In this document: positions 15,623 through 24,463 of the stretch, piece by piece
How the letters are laid out: each line of letters begins with the position of its first letter
Numbering within the stretch: position 1 is the stretch's first letter
NCBI RefSeq assembly: GCF_008312895.1
Contig: NZ_VSSP01000016.1
Coordinates: 1 to 64,000, forward strand
Reading direction: 5' to 3'
DNA: 64,000 bases
Source: Luteimonas suaedae
GTDB lineage: Bacteria; Pseudomonadota; Gammaproteobacteria; Xanthomonadales; Xanthomonadaceae
Translations under genes and position numbers: made by a program
The notes under the pieces: generated by a model
Seen by the model: only the letters and a program-made list of their open reading frames with translations
The model's database searches: none
Told to the model about the DNA's origin: nothing

Positions 15623-17914
15623 ATGAAACTCCCGCATCGCCATGCCCGTCGGCTGCAGCTGGCTGCAGCCGTAATCCTGCTCGCGATACTGGCTCCGGTC
15701 GCTGCCAGGCCGTTGCCCGGGTCGACGCCGATACCGATTCCCGCCACGCTGCAGTCCGGCCAAGGCCGCTACGAGCTGCACGTAAACCCGACTGTCGCCG
15801 CCCGAAGCGCGCCAGCGGCCCGGGTTGCCCGCCACTTCGCCGACCTGGTCCAGCGCACCCATGGGTTGACCTTGCAAACCATCGATTCCGAGCATGGCGC
15901 CGGCGTGACGTACACGCTCGACCCGACCGCCACCTCGGACGATGAGGGCTACGTCCTGGACATCGACGACGACGGCGCGCGAATCCTGGCCCGCGACGAA
16001 CGCGGCCTGTTCTACGGCGCCGTCACGTTGTGGCAGCTCCTGGACGCCGAGGGCCGGCTTCCGGCCGTGCGCATCGAGGACGCACCGCGCTTCGGCTGGC
16101 GCGGGCTGATGCTGGACTCGGCGCGGCACATGCAGTCGGTCGAGGAGATCAAGCACCTGCTCGACGCCATGGCCCTGCACAAGCTCAACGTCTTCCACTG
16201 GCACCTGACCGACGACCAGGGCTGGCGCATCGAGATCAAGCGCTATCCGCGCCTGACCGAGGTCGGCGGTTGCCGGATCCCGGCCGGCGACGCCGGCACC
16301 GATCCGGCGACCGGGCAGACGCGCCCGTACTGCGGCCACTACACCCAGGCGCAGATCCGCGAGATCGTCGCCTATGCGGCCGAGCGCCACATCACCGTGG
16401 TGCCGGAGATCGACATGCCCGGCCACGCGCAGGCCGCGGTGGCGGCCTATCCGGAACTGGGCACGGTGGCGGGCGAGACCGCGGTGTCCAACGAGTGGGG
16501 GGTCCACACCTATCTGTTCAACGTCGAGGAGGACACGTTCGGATTCCTCGAGAACGTGCTGACCGAGGTGCTGGCGCTGTTCCCGTCCGCATACATCCAC
16601 GTCGGCGGCGACGAGGCCGTCAAGGACCAGTGGCAGGCGTCGGAGCAGGTGCAGGCACGCATGCGCGCGCTCGGCGTGGCGGACGAGACGCAGCTGCAGG
16701 CATATTTCATCAGCCGCATGGAACGTTTCCTGTCCGCCCACGGCCGCAGGCTGATCGGCTGGGACGAGATCCTCGAGGGCGGCCTGCCCGCCGATGCGAC
16801 GGTGATGTCGTGGCGTGGCATCGAAGGCGGCATCGCGGCCGCGCGCCAGGGCCATGACGTGGTGATGTCGCCTTCCTCCGATCTCTATTTGGACTACCTG
16901 CAGACCGATTCGCCGAACGAGCTGCCGGGTCGTCCCGCGACCATTCCGCTGCGGCAGGTCTACGCCTTCGAACCGGTCCCCGAGGCGCTCGACGCCTCGC
17001 AGGCACGGCATGTGCTCGGGGTGCAGGCCAACGTCTGGACCGAGCACATGCGCGACTACGCCCGGGTGCAGCATGCGGTCTTCCCACGGATCGCGGCCCT
17101 CGCCGAAACCGGCTGGTCGCCCGCGGACAGGCGCGACTACGACGATTTCCTGGTCCGGCTGCCGGCGCAGCTGCGGCGCTACCGCGCGCTCGGCATCGCC
17201 TATGCGCAGACGCCGTTCGAGGTGCGCATGACCGTGGAAACCGCGGACCGCGGCACGGGCACCATCGAGGTGGCCCTGTCGAACCCGCTCGGCTATGACG
17301 GCATCGGCTATACCACCGACGGCGAGGATCCGACCGCCGAATCACCAGCGTACGAAGCGCCGCTGGTCCGGCCACTGCCGGCCGAAGTGCGCGCGCGGGT
17401 GTTCGTCGATGGAGAGGCGCTGGCCGATGCCAGCGTGCAACGCTTCGATGCCGCTTCGTTGCTGCGCCGCAGCGACGAGGCGCTGAAGATGTGCACCGGC
17501 GCGCTGATGCTGCGGCTGGAGGACGACGGCCCCGCCGACGGCGACCGCGCGCGGTTCAACGTCGACATCTTCAATCCCTGCTGGCAATGGGATGGCGCCG
17601 ACCTGGACGGCATCGCCGCGGTGCAGGTCCGCGCCGGCCGCATCCCCTATTACTTCCAGCTGCATCATGACGAGTCCAATCGAAAATTCCGCACGCCGAA
17701 GTCCGCACACGGCGAGCTGGAGATCCACGCCGGTTGCGACGGCGAGCTCCTGGCCAGCGCGCCGCTGCCGGAACACCCCGATGCCGATGGCTTCATCGTC
17801 CTCGATGCCGCGCTGCCGGAGCAGGCGGGAACGCGGGACCTGTGCATCACCTTTACCGGCGACACGCGGCCGACGATGTGGGTGCTGGATGAGGTGCGGT
17901 TGATCCCTCGATAA
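15623..17914 (+). CDS. Beta-N-acetylhexosaminidase, GH20
   Basis: This 763-residue secreted glycosidase starts at ATG 15623 behind CAGGAG. The signal peptide ends near ILAPVAARP. A GH20 N-terminal domain is followed by the TIM barrel with the catalytic Asp330-Glu331 pair in HVGGDEAVKD, plus FHWHLTDDQGWR and PEIDMPGHAQA. After the barrel, a ~200-residue extension holds a YTTDGEDP segment like the chitobiase C-terminal domain and a jelly-roll-like tail. It would release GlcNAc from chito-oligomers taken up by the receptor, supplying NagP. It is the last gene of the plus-strand nag arm. Confidence 0.94.
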   Translation: MKLPHRHARRLQLAAAVILLAILAPVAARPLPGSTPIPIPATLQSGQGRYELHVNPTVAARSAPAARVARHFADLVQRTHGLTLQTIDSEHGAGVTYTLDPTATSDDEGYVLDIDDDGARILARDERGLFYGAVTLWQLLDAEGRLPAVRIEDAPRFGWRGLMLDSARHMQSVEEIKHLLDAMALHKLNVFHWHLTDDQGWRIEIKRYPRLTEVGGCRIPAGDAGTDPATGQTRPYCGHYTQAQIREIVAYAAERHITVVPEIDMPGHAQAAVAAYPELGTVAGETAVSNEWGVHTYLFNVEEDTFGFLENVLTEVLALFPSAYIHVGGDEAVKDQWQASEQVQARMRALGVADETQLQAYFISRMERFLSAHGRRLIGWDEILEGGLPADATVMSWRGIEGGIAAARQGHDVVMSPSSDLYLDYLQTDSPNELPGRPATIPLRQVYAFEPVPEALDASQARHVLGVQANVWTEHMRDYARVQHAVFPRIAALAETGWSPADRRDYDDFLVRLPAQLRRYRALGIAYAQTPFEVRMTVETADRGTGTIEVALSNPLGYDGIGYTTDGEDPTAESPAYEAPLVRPLPAEVRARVFVDGEALADASVQRFDAASLLRRSDEALKMCTGALMLRLEDDGPADGDRARFNVDIFNPCWQWDGADLDGIAAVQVRAGRIPYYFQLHHDESNRKFRTPKSAHGELEIHAGCDGELLASAPLPEHPDADGFIVLDAALPEQAGTRDLCITFTGDTRPTMWVLDEVRLIPR

Positions 17915-18214
17915 GTGCGCCGTACGGACGATTCACATCAGACGCCACACCACGCCGGCAGGGCTATCGCGGGCATGGCCCGCCTTCTACGGCCGCGGCA
18001 GCTCTTGCCGTTGTAGGAGCGCCTCATAGGCGCGAGGCCCGCATGGTCCCGGTCCACCGCGCGTCCGGCGACGTCGGTATCGCGCGCATGGCGCGCTCCT
18101 ACGAAAGCGGACCGCCTCTGCCGCTGTTGTAGGAGCGCCTCATAGGCGCGAAGCCCGCATGGTGCCGGTTCACCGCGCGTCCGGCGACGCCGGTTTCGCG
18201 CGCATGGCGCGCTC
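17915..18214. other. Repeat-filled intergenic region
   Basis: This 300-bp gap between hexosaminidase and VanZ genes holds a decayed palindrome half near 17954-17992 (ATCGCGGGCATGGCCCGC) and then two tandem copies of the GTAGGAGC family. No gene is supported. Confidence 0.7.
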
Positions 18215-18221
18215 CTACGAA
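18011..18221. repeat. Two tandem copies of the GTAGGAGCGC palindromic element
   Basis: The units start at 18011 and 18126 (period 115 bp) and are nearly identical. Each runs TTGTAGGAGCGCCTCATAGG ... CATGGCGCGCTCCTACGAA. The left arm differs from other family members (GCCTCATAGGC instead of GCGCCATGCGC), so the arms are not perfectly complementary. The second copy overlaps the last codons of the VanZ gene. Confidence 0.85.
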
Positions 18222-18631
18222 GGGCGGGTCCGGCCTCGGTCGAGATGGAGCAATGCATCCCGCCACGGCGTCAGCCGTACCGCCAGCCCCGCGACGACGC
18301 CCAGCGTGTTCGCCAGCGCATCGGCGCGCTCCATCTGCCGGGTCTCGGTCAGTGCACCCTGGGCGTACTCCAGTCCCACACCCAACAGCACCAGCCCGAT
18401 TCCGGCGCCCAGCAGCGATGGCCAGCGCGCGTAGAGCTGCACTGCGCCGGCGGCGAGCACGAAGTACGCGATGAAGTGTCCGAGCTTGTCGCCGCTTTGC
18501 ACCGGCGGCATCGGCGGCGGCGGTGCCAGCGACAGCACCACCACGATCGCGATCGCAACGCACCACAGTCCGGTCCACAGCCGCGGCCGGCGGAACGGCT
18601 TCAGCGCGCGTCCCAGGCGCAGCCGACTCAC
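18215..18631 (-). CDS. VanZ-like membrane protein
   Basis: This 138-residue protein has four hydrophobic segments and the VanZ-family pattern PPVQSGDKLGHFIAYFVLA with GVGLEYAQG and ADALANTLGVVAG. GTG 18631 overlaps the TGA of the methyltransferase gene (GTGA), so it is translationally coupled. The C-terminal DRGRTRPS is encoded at the edge of a GTAGGAGC repeat, which may have altered the original end. VanZ-like proteins are implicated in envelope traits (lipoglycopeptide tolerance in Gram-positives); the role here is unknown. Confidence 0.75.
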   Translation of the reverse strand: MSRLRLGRALKPFRRPRLWTGLWCVAIAIVVVLSLAPPPPMPPVQSGDKLGHFIAYFVLAAGAVQLYARWPSLLGAGIGLVLLGVGLEYAQGALTETRQMERADALANTLGVVAGLAVRLTPWRDALLHLDRGRTRPS

Positions 18632-19809
18632 AGCCGGTGGCTCAGGTCGCCAGCGAGGAAGGCGTGATCGAACGTGACCTCGCGCGCGAAGCCCATCGCC
18701 TGGAAGCGTTCGCCCATCGCATCGGGCAGGGTCAGCGTCTTGACCTGCTGCCGCAGCGCATAGCGGCCGGCCTCGTCGCTGGCGCGCCTCTCGTGCTCGG
18801 CCAGCAGTTCCGGCAGGCCGTTGCCGAGCAGGAAACTCGCCTGCGTACAGTAGCCGGCGAAGTCGAATCCGGCGCCGGTGCCGGCCTCGGCCAGGGCGGT
18901 GAAGTCGACCGAGGCGGTGAGATCCTGCAGTCCCGGGCGCGCAAGCACGTCCGCGACCAGCTGGTGGCGGTGGAACGCACGCAGCGTGCCGTCTTCGCGC
19001 TGCGGCCGGTAGTACTCGCGGCGCGGATGGCCGTAGTCGACGAACAGCAGCGCGCCGCGGTCGAGACCGCCGATCACCGCCTGCAGCCAGTACGGCAGCT
19101 GCGGCAGCAGTTCGGAGCGGTAGCCGTCGGCGAACGGCGCATCGAGCTGGCGCTCGACGTGGCGCACCGCGGCGGCGAGCAGCGCATCGGCGGGCCGGTC
19201 GACACGGACGAAGCCGCCGTCGTCGCCGAGTGCAACGTGCTCCTCGAACACCTCGCCCTCGCGCAGGGTGAAGCGCGGCGTCGGCAGCGCATCGATCACC
19301 TCGTTGGCGAACAGCACGCCGTCCCAGCGCGCCTGCGGCGGCCCGTCCAGCCACGCGACCCGCGCGAACGCCGCCGGTGCCAGGCACTGCTGCAGGTGCA
19401 TGCGCTGGCGCTCGCGCAGGTCGGCGCTGGGTTCGAGGATGGCGTAGCGGGCCGGCATGGCGTCGATCGCCAGCAGCCGCCCGATCGCGTCCTCGGCGAA
19501 ACGGCCGCTGCCGCCGCCGATCTCGACGAATTCGGCGGCGGCGCCGAGCTCCCGCAGCACCGGCGCCACCGCCTCGGCCACGCACTCGGCGAACAGCGGC
19601 CCGAGTTCGGGCGCAGTGACGAAGTCGCCGGCGGCGCCGAACTTGGTCGCGCCGGCGCTGTAGTAGCCCAGACCAGGCGCGTAGAGCGCCAGTTCCATGA
19701 AACGCGAGAACGGGATCGCGCCGCCGGCCTCGGCGATGTGTGCACGGATCAGCGCCTGCAGGCGCTCGCTGTGCGCGAGTGCATCGGCGTCCGGGGCGGC
19801 AATGGGCAT
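18628..19809 (-). CDS. MidA/NDUFAF7-family SAM-dependent methyltransferase
   Basis: This 393-residue protein of the DUF185/MidA family carries IPFSRFMELALYAPGLGYY, GDFVTAPELGPLFAE, the SAM-binding VEIGGGSGRFAEDA and LFANEVIDALP, and ends with the C-terminal half typical of the family. The mitochondrial homologue NDUFAF7 methylates an arginine in complex I; the bacterial substrate is not established. ATG 19809 is chosen because AGGAG lies nine bases upstream. It is coupled to the following VanZ gene by a 4-bp overlap. Confidence 0.9.
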   Translation of the reverse strand: MPIAAPDADALAHSERLQALIRAHIAEAGGAIPFSRFMELALYAPGLGYYSAGATKFGAAGDFVTAPELGPLFAECVAEAVAPVLRELGAAAEFVEIGGGSGRFAEDAIGRLLAIDAMPARYAILEPSADLRERQRMHLQQCLAPAAFARVAWLDGPPQARWDGVLFANEVIDALPTPRFTLREGEVFEEHVALGDDGGFVRVDRPADALLAAAVRHVERQLDAPFADGYRSELLPQLPYWLQAVIGGLDRGALLFVDYGHPRREYYRPQREDGTLRAFHRHQLVADVLARPGLQDLTASVDFTALAEAGTGAGFDFAGYCTQASFLLGNGLPELLAEHERRASDEAGRYALRQQVKTLTLPDAMGERFQAMGFAREVTFDHAFLAGDLSHRL

Positions 19810-19906
19810 GCGGGCTCCTGAATGTTCTGTTGCCAGTTTACGGAAAGCGGGTGGAATGCCGCGAGGTGGTGCGGGGTTCGGGCGCCCGACCAATGCCAAG
19901 ACCAAA

Positions 19907-19942
19907 AGCAAATCCCCCTCAATCCCCCTTTTTCAAAGGGGG
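19907..19942. repeat. Short copy of the CCCCCTTTTTCAAAGGGGG repeat
   Basis: AGCAAATCCCCC followed by CCCCCTTTTTCAAAGGGGG matches the right half of the element at 6614-6698. It lies between the divergent methyltransferase and pteridine reductase genes. The rest of the 295-bp gap shows nothing else. Confidence 0.75.
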
Positions 19943-20104
19943 AAGCACAATCGCGCTAGTCGCTGTGATACCGGCATGGCTTGGGCACAGCCCGACGACT
20001 GACGGGGTGCCCCAGACATCTGTTGAGTATCGATGCCTGCCACGCAAAGACGCTTCGCACGAATGACGCTATCGTGTCTGCCGCACCATAGACACGGAGC
20101 CGCC

Positions 20105-20842
20105 ATGGCAGACCGCCCCGTCGCCCTCGTCACCGGCGCCGCACGCCGTCTCGGCGCGGCCATCGCGCGCCGGCTGCACGCCGACGGCTACGACCTCGCC
20201 CTGCACTATCGCAGCTCGCAGGCCGAGCTCGATGCATTGGTCGTCGAACTCGAGACCGCCCGTCCGGGCAGCACCCTGGCGCTGCAGGCGGAGCTGGGCG
20301 AATTCGACCGCCTGCCGGAAATGATCTCCGCCACCGTCGGCCGCTTCGGCCGCCTCGACGCGCTGGTCAACAACGCCTCGGCCTATTTCGCCACCCCGCT
20401 CGGCGAGGCGACACCCGCGCAATGGGACACGCTGTTCGCCAGCAACGCGCGCGCGCCGTTCTTCCTCGCCCAGGCCGCGGCGCCACACCTGAAGGCGGTG
20501 CGCGGCGCGATCGTCAACATGACCGACATCTATGCCGAGCGGCCGCGCCCCGGACACGCCCTGTATTGCATGGCCAAGGCCGCGCTGGTGATGGCGACCA
20601 AGGCGCTGGCGCTGGAGCTGGCGCCGGATGTGCGGGTGAACGCGGTCGCCCCCGGCGCGATCCTGTGGGGTGACGACGAGACCGACGAAGCCCGCAAGCA
20701 GCGGATGCTGGCGCGCACGCCGCTGGCGCGCACCGGCACGCCGGAGGAGATCGCCGGCACCGTGGCCTGGCTGCTGCGCGACGCCGGCTACGTCACCGGC
20801 CAGGTGATCGCGGTCGACGGCGGGCGCCTGATCGCTGGCTGA
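20105..20842 (+). CDS. folM: Pteridine reductase (SDR family)
   Basis: This 245-residue short-chain dehydrogenase has the NADPH-binding TGAARRLGAAIA typical of pteridine reductases, NNASAYF, the catalytic YCMAK and the C-terminal TGQVIAVDGGR. It reduces dihydrobiopterin/dihydrofolate-like pterins; in Xanthomonas this gene sits near folate genes, and here folK and folB follow within 4 kb. ATG 20105 has GGAG eight bases upstream. FolM versus a PTR1-like name depends on substrate, which the sequence does not decide. Confidence 0.85.
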   Translation: MADRPVALVTGAARRLGAAIARRLHADGYDLALHYRSSQAELDALVVELETARPGSTLALQAELGEFDRLPEMISATVGRFGRLDALVNNASAYFATPLGEATPAQWDTLFASNARAPFFLAQAAAPHLKAVRGAIVNMTDIYAERPRPGHALYCMAKAALVMATKALALELAPDVRVNAVAPGAILWGDDETDEARKQRMLARTPLARTGTPEEIAGTVAWLLRDAGYVTGQVIAVDGGRLIAG

Positions 20843-20893
20843 GCCGGACAACCCGCCAGTCCAGACCGTTCGACATTCACGCCCTCCGCCGCC

Positions 20894-21034
20894 CCCTGTA
20901 GGAGGGGCTTCAGCCCCGACCCGGCGAAGTCGCGTCGGGCAACAGGGCGCGCGGTGCCGGTCGGGAAGCTGCGTGCGGGGCTGTCCGTGCTCCGCTCGGT
21001 TTCCGGGGTCGGGGCTGAAGCCCCTCCTACAGGG
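20894..21034. repeat. Palindromic element, TAGGAGGGGCTTCAGCCCC family
   Basis: The left arm CCTGTAGGAGGGGCTTCAGC and its reverse complement at the right end enclose a ~100-bp centre. Each arm is itself a hairpin (GGGGCTTCAGCCCC). A second copy lies at 46024-46166. Just after it, 21082-21120 carries a CCGCGTTGGTCCGCGTCG stretch related to the repeat at 28310-28565. Confidence 0.85.
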
Positions 21035-21133
21035 ACCACGGGCGTGGAAAGCGGATGATTGGACTATCTGCTTGCCGTTCACCTTGATCCGCGTTGGTCC
21101 GCGTCGATCCGTGGCGAAGCGTTTCGCCGGCCG

Positions 21134-21964
21134 TCAATCCTTGGCGAATGCCCGCTCCAGATGCAGCTCACGGAAGGCGGCCGGTGCATCGTGCGAGACC
21201 GCATAGCGGTACAGCACCGCAGAGTACACGCCGCTCAGCGCCGCCTGGAACACCCCCAGCAGCAACACCGCGACCAGGAACAGTCCGCCCACCAGGATCG
21301 CCAGGCCCAGCCACGCCTGCAGGGCCAGCACCGTCAACCCGATACCGAGCAGCACGGTGCCGAACGTGATCAGCCCGAACGCCGCGCCGATGCCGATGTT
21401 GCCGATCGCGTTCTCGCCCCAGGTACGCTTGAGCAGCGACATGCTTTGCTTGAGCGCGTCGATCGGGCCGACGTCGCGACTGACCAGCACCGGCACCACC
21501 AGGAAGGTCGCCAGGGTCCAGGCCGCGCCCAGTCCGCTGCCGACCAGGCGCACGATGAAGTTGTTGTCGCGGTTCTTCAGCGACTGCAGCAGCACGCCGA
21601 CGGTGGCGGCGATCGCGGCATAGCCGAGGATCGCCGGCAGCCGCCGTTTGGCCGCATCGAAGCCGTCGGACAACGTCGGATTGCCGCCGTCCAGGCGGAC
21701 CATCGCCGCCGCCACCAGTGCGCTGTTGCAGAAGATCATCACGCTGTACTGGCAGAAATAGAACAGGAACCCGAACACCACCGATCCGGCGCCGAAGCCT
21801 TCCGCGAACACCCCCAGCAGCGACATCGGGATCAGGAACGTCGCCAGCACCACCAGGGTGGCGGCCCCGGAGATGACCGGGAACAGCATCAGTTCCTTGT
21901 CGGACCGCAGCACTGCCGCGCTGGCCTTGACCAGCGCCCAGCTGCGCGAAAATTTCTCGAACAT
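21134..21964 (-). CDS. Polytopic membrane protein, DUF6159-like
   Basis: This 276-residue protein starts MFEKFSRSWALVKASAAVL and has about six hydrophobic segments; SRDVGPIDALKQSMSLLKRTWGENAIGN is characteristic of a widespread family annotated as DUF6159 or glycerophosphoryl-diester-phosphodiesterase-like membrane domain. ATG 21964 has a good GGGGAGG upstream. The function is unknown. It lies ~300 bp downstream of folK on the same strand with an inverted repeat between them. Confidence 0.75.
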   Translation of the reverse strand: MFEKFSRSWALVKASAAVLRSDKELMLFPVISGAATLVVLATFLIPMSLLGVFAEGFGAGSVVFGFLFYFCQYSVMIFCNSALVAAAMVRLDGGNPTLSDGFDAAKRRLPAILGYAAIAATVGVLLQSLKNRDNNFIVRLVGSGLGAAWTLATFLVVPVLVSRDVGPIDALKQSMSLLKRTWGENAIGNIGIGAAFGLITFGTVLLGIGLTVLALQAWLGLAILVGGLFLVAVLLLGVFQAALSGVYSAVLYRYAVSHDAPAAFRELHLERAFAKD

Positions 21965-22148
21965 GCCCTGCCTCCCCCTGTGACCTTCAGTTATCCTGCC
22001 GCCCGGTGCCTCCCGCGACAAGCGTCTGAAGTCATGACGGGCCTCCGGCCGGAATGTGACCCCAGGTCCGCCGGTTGGTCCCATAGAACCTCGATTGTCT
22101 GAAGCCGTGCACCGGCCGCCGGGATCGCCCGGCCCGCCCATCGGCGGC

Positions 22149-22209
22149 GTCGCGACTCCCGTCGCTTCCATAAACAGCCCGAACAATGCGGGAGCGACGG
22201 AAGTCGCGA
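22149..22209. repeat. Inverted repeat, GGGAGCGACGGAAGTCGCGA family
   Basis: Arms GTCGCGACTCCCGTCGCTTC and GGGAGCGACGGAAGTCGCGA are nearly complementary over ~20 bp with a ~20-bp AT-richer loop. It lies downstream of folK inside the 309-bp gap 21965-22273, which otherwise holds nothing recognisable. It could act as a terminator-like hairpin. Confidence 0.75.
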
Positions 22210-22273
22210 TGCCGCTGACTTTCCCGCTCCGCGATCTCCTGTTCGCCGCCGGCCGCTCGCAGGCCCTGCCGGC

Positions 22274-22792
22274 TCAGGCAATTCCCGCGAGGACGACCGG
22301 CGTCATCGGCGTATCGCGCTCGGGCGATGCCGCCCACAGCTCGGCCAGGGTGCGCCCGCTCCGCGGCTCGACGATCTCCGGCGCGATCTCTACCAGCGGG
22401 CGCAGCACGAAGGCATGGCGCAGCTCCGGCCGCGGCAGCCGCAGAGCCTGCCCCGGACTCGATCCGGGGTGATCCGGCCCCTCCAGCACCAGGTCGTCAT
22501 AGAGCACCAGGTCGAGGTCCAGGGTGCGGTCGCCGAAGCGCGGACCGCTGCGGTCGCGGCCGTGCGCATCCTCCAGCGCGTGCAGCCAGGCATCGAGCGC
22601 GTAAACGTCCAGGTCGCTGTCGATCACCGCCGCGGCGTTGAGGAAGTCGGCGCCGTCGAAGCCGACCGCGCGGGTGCGATAGACCCGCGACACGACCGCG
22701 CCGGGAAACCTCGCCTCCAGCGCGGCGATCGCCGCCGCCAGGTGCCGTTCCGGCTCGAGGTTGCCACCCAGGCTCAGGCAGGCGCGGCCCAT
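22274..22792 (-). CDS. folK: 2-amino-4-hydroxy-6-hydroxymethyldihydropteridine pyrophosphokinase
   Basis: This 172-residue HPPK transfers pyrophosphate from ATP to hydroxymethyl-dihydropterin in folate synthesis. Motifs: SLGGNLEPERHL at the N-terminus, VYRTRAVGF, FLNAAAVIDS, and RFGDRTLDLDLVLYDD, which carries the Asp pair that binds Mg-ATP. The segment between LEGPDHPG and LPRPELRHAFVLRPL includes an extra SSPGQALR stretch encoded by a 19-bp perfect palindrome, an apparent repeat insertion. The start lies one base after the mscM-like stop. Confidence 0.92.
   Translation of the reverse strand: MGRACLSLGGNLEPERHLAAAIAALEARFPGAVVSRVYRTRAVGFDGADFLNAAAVIDSDLDVYALDAWLHALEDAHGRDRSGPRFGDRTLDLDLVLYDDLVLEGPDHPGSSPGQALRLPRPELRHAFVLRPLVEIAPEIVEPRSGRTLAELWAASPERDTPMTPVVLAGIA
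22451..22469. repeat. Intragenic palindrome in folK
   Basis: CCCCGGACTCGATCCGGGG is a perfect 7-bp inverted repeat with a five-base loop, lying in frame within folK. It encodes the extra PGSSPGQ residues that sit between two conserved HPPK blocks. Confidence 0.7.
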
Positions 22793-22793
22793 C

Positions 22794-24062
22794 TCAGGTG
22801 GCGTCCGGCTGCCCGCCCTGCCCCTGCAGCCGCGCCAGCGCCGCAGCCACGTCGGCGCCGCCCGGCGCCTGGAACAGCCGCAGGCCGAACTCGGGCAGCA
22901 CCGCCAGCAGATGGTCGAAGATGTCCGACTGGATGCCCTCGTACACGGTCCATGCGGTGGTCGCGGTGAAGCAGTACACCTGCAGCGGAACGCCGGTGGC
23001 GCCCGGTTCGAGCTGGCGCACCATCAGGGTCATGTCCTGGCGGATCTGCGGGTGCGCACGCAGATAGGCCTCCACGTAGGCGCGGAAGGTGCCGATATTG
23101 GTGACCCGGCGGGTGTTGACCGGATCCTTGCCGGCGGACTCCAGCTGCGCGTTCCATTCCTCCAGCTCGCGTTTCTTTGCATCCAGGTAGCCGTCGATCA
23201 GGGCGATCCGGCGCAGGGCGTCGCGCTCCTGCGGTTCCAAGAACCGCACCGACGACTGGTCGATCAGCAGCGCGCGCTTGATCCGGCGCCCGCCGGACTC
23301 CTCCATGCCGCGCCAGTTCTTGAACGAGTCGCTGATCAGGCGATAGGTGGGGATGGTGGTGACCGTCTTGTCCCAGTTCTGCACCTTGACCGTGTTCAGC
23401 GCGATGTCGATGACGTCGCCGTCGGCGCCCAGCTCCGGCATCTCGATCCAGTCGCCGACCCGCAGCATGTCGTTGCCCGACAGCTGCACGCTGGCCACCA
23501 GCGACAGGATGGTGTCCTTGAACACCAGCAGCAGCACCGCCGTCATCGCGCCCAGGCCGGACAGCAGGATCAGCGGCGAGCGGTCGATCAGCGCGGCGAT
23601 CGCCAGCACCGCGGCGATCAGGAACACCACCAGCTTGGCGACCTGCAGGTAGCCCTTGATCGGCCGCGAACGCGCGCGCGCGGCGTCGCGGGCATACAGG
23701 TCGCCGAGCGCGTTGAACAGGTTGCCCAGCGCCAGCGCCACCGTCAGCACCACGTAGGCGCGGGCGACGTTGCGCACCACCAGCACCGCCGCCTCGGGCA
23801 GATCCGGCACCGCGGCGATGCCGAACGAGATCACCAGCGCCGGAACCACGTGCGCCAGCCGCGACAGCACGCCGCTCGCCAGCAGCGCATCGTCCCAGTG
23901 CATCGGCGAGGCCTGCACCAGCTTGCGCACGATGCGCAGCAGGATCCGCCGGGTGATCCAGCTGGCGAGCGCGGCGCCGAGGGCCAGCGCCAGCAGCCCG
24001 AGCAGGGTGCCGGCGTAGGGCACGCCCGCCAGGGCGGGAATGGCATCGATCAGACGTTGCAT
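22794..24062 (-). CDS. MscS-family mechanosensitive channel (MscM/YbdG-like)
   Basis: This 422-residue protein has five N-terminal hydrophobic helices, then the MscS core: LLSGLGAMTAVLLLVFKDTILSLVASVQL (pore helix, ~170-198) and GDWIEMPELGADGDVIDIALNTVKVQNWD (beta domain). A long C-terminal cytoplasmic domain follows. Length and the MPELGADGDVIDI block match the miniconductance YbdG/MscM branch that relieves osmotic stress. It lies between folB (38-bp gap) and folK (1-bp gap), so it is part of the folate operon by position. Confidence 0.88.
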   Translation of the reverse strand: MQRLIDAIPALAGVPYAGTLLGLLALALGAALASWITRRILLRIVRKLVQASPMHWDDALLASGVLSRLAHVVPALVISFGIAAVPDLPEAAVLVVRNVARAYVVLTVALALGNLFNALGDLYARDAARARSRPIKGYLQVAKLVVFLIAAVLAIAALIDRSPLILLSGLGAMTAVLLLVFKDTILSLVASVQLSGNDMLRVGDWIEMPELGADGDVIDIALNTVKVQNWDKTVTTIPTYRLISDSFKNWRGMEESGGRRIKRALLIDQSSVRFLEPQERDALRRIALIDGYLDAKKRELEEWNAQLESAGKDPVNTRRVTNIGTFRAYVEAYLRAHPQIRQDMTLMVRQLEPGATGVPLQVYCFTATTAWTVYEGIQSDIFDHLLAVLPEFGLRLFQAPGGADVAAALARLQGQGGQPDAT

Positions 24063-24100
24063 GCGGACAGGTTAGCAGGGCACCGCGACACGCCGCATCG

Positions 24101-24457
24101 TCAATCCGCGCGACCGCGCTCGATGATCACCCCGACCGCGCGCGCGCCGCGCACCGCGCCGGGCTTGCTCAGCTTCAGCCGCAGCCAGTCGACGCCGAAC
24201 TCGTCGAGCACGAGCTGCGCGCAGCGTTCGGCCAACGTCTCCACCAGCCCGAATTCGGACTGCGACACGTACTCGATCAGGCGCTTGCTGACCGCCTTGT
24301 AGTTCAGCGTATCGGCGATGTCGTCGCTGGCCGCCGGAACGCGGTTGTCGAATCCCATCTCCAGGTCGAACAGCAGCGGCTGGCGGATGCGCCGCTCCCA
24401 ATCGTAGATGCCGATGACGGTCTCGATTTCGAGCGCTTCTATGAAGACGATGTCCAT
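24101..24457 (-). CDS. folB: Dihydroneopterin aldolase
   Basis: This 118-residue enzyme cleaves dihydroneopterin in folate synthesis. Visible features are IEALEIETVIGIYDWERR at the N-terminus with the family Glu and Tyr, DTLNYKAVSKRLIEYV and TLAERCAQLVLDEF, then the C-terminal LSKPGAVRGARAVGVIIER. Its ATG is only seven bases from a 7-mer repeat array, and no Shine-Dalgarno is visible, so translation may rely on coupling or on an unstructured leader. It follows tsaD and precedes the channel and folK on the same strand. Confidence 0.93.
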   Translation of the reverse strand: MDIVFIEALEIETVIGIYDWERRIRQPLLFDLEMGFDNRVPAASDDIADTLNYKAVSKRLIEYVSQSEFGLVETLAERCAQLVLDEFGVDWLRLKLSKPGAVRGARAVGVIIERGRAD

Positions 24458-24463
24458 GGGGCC

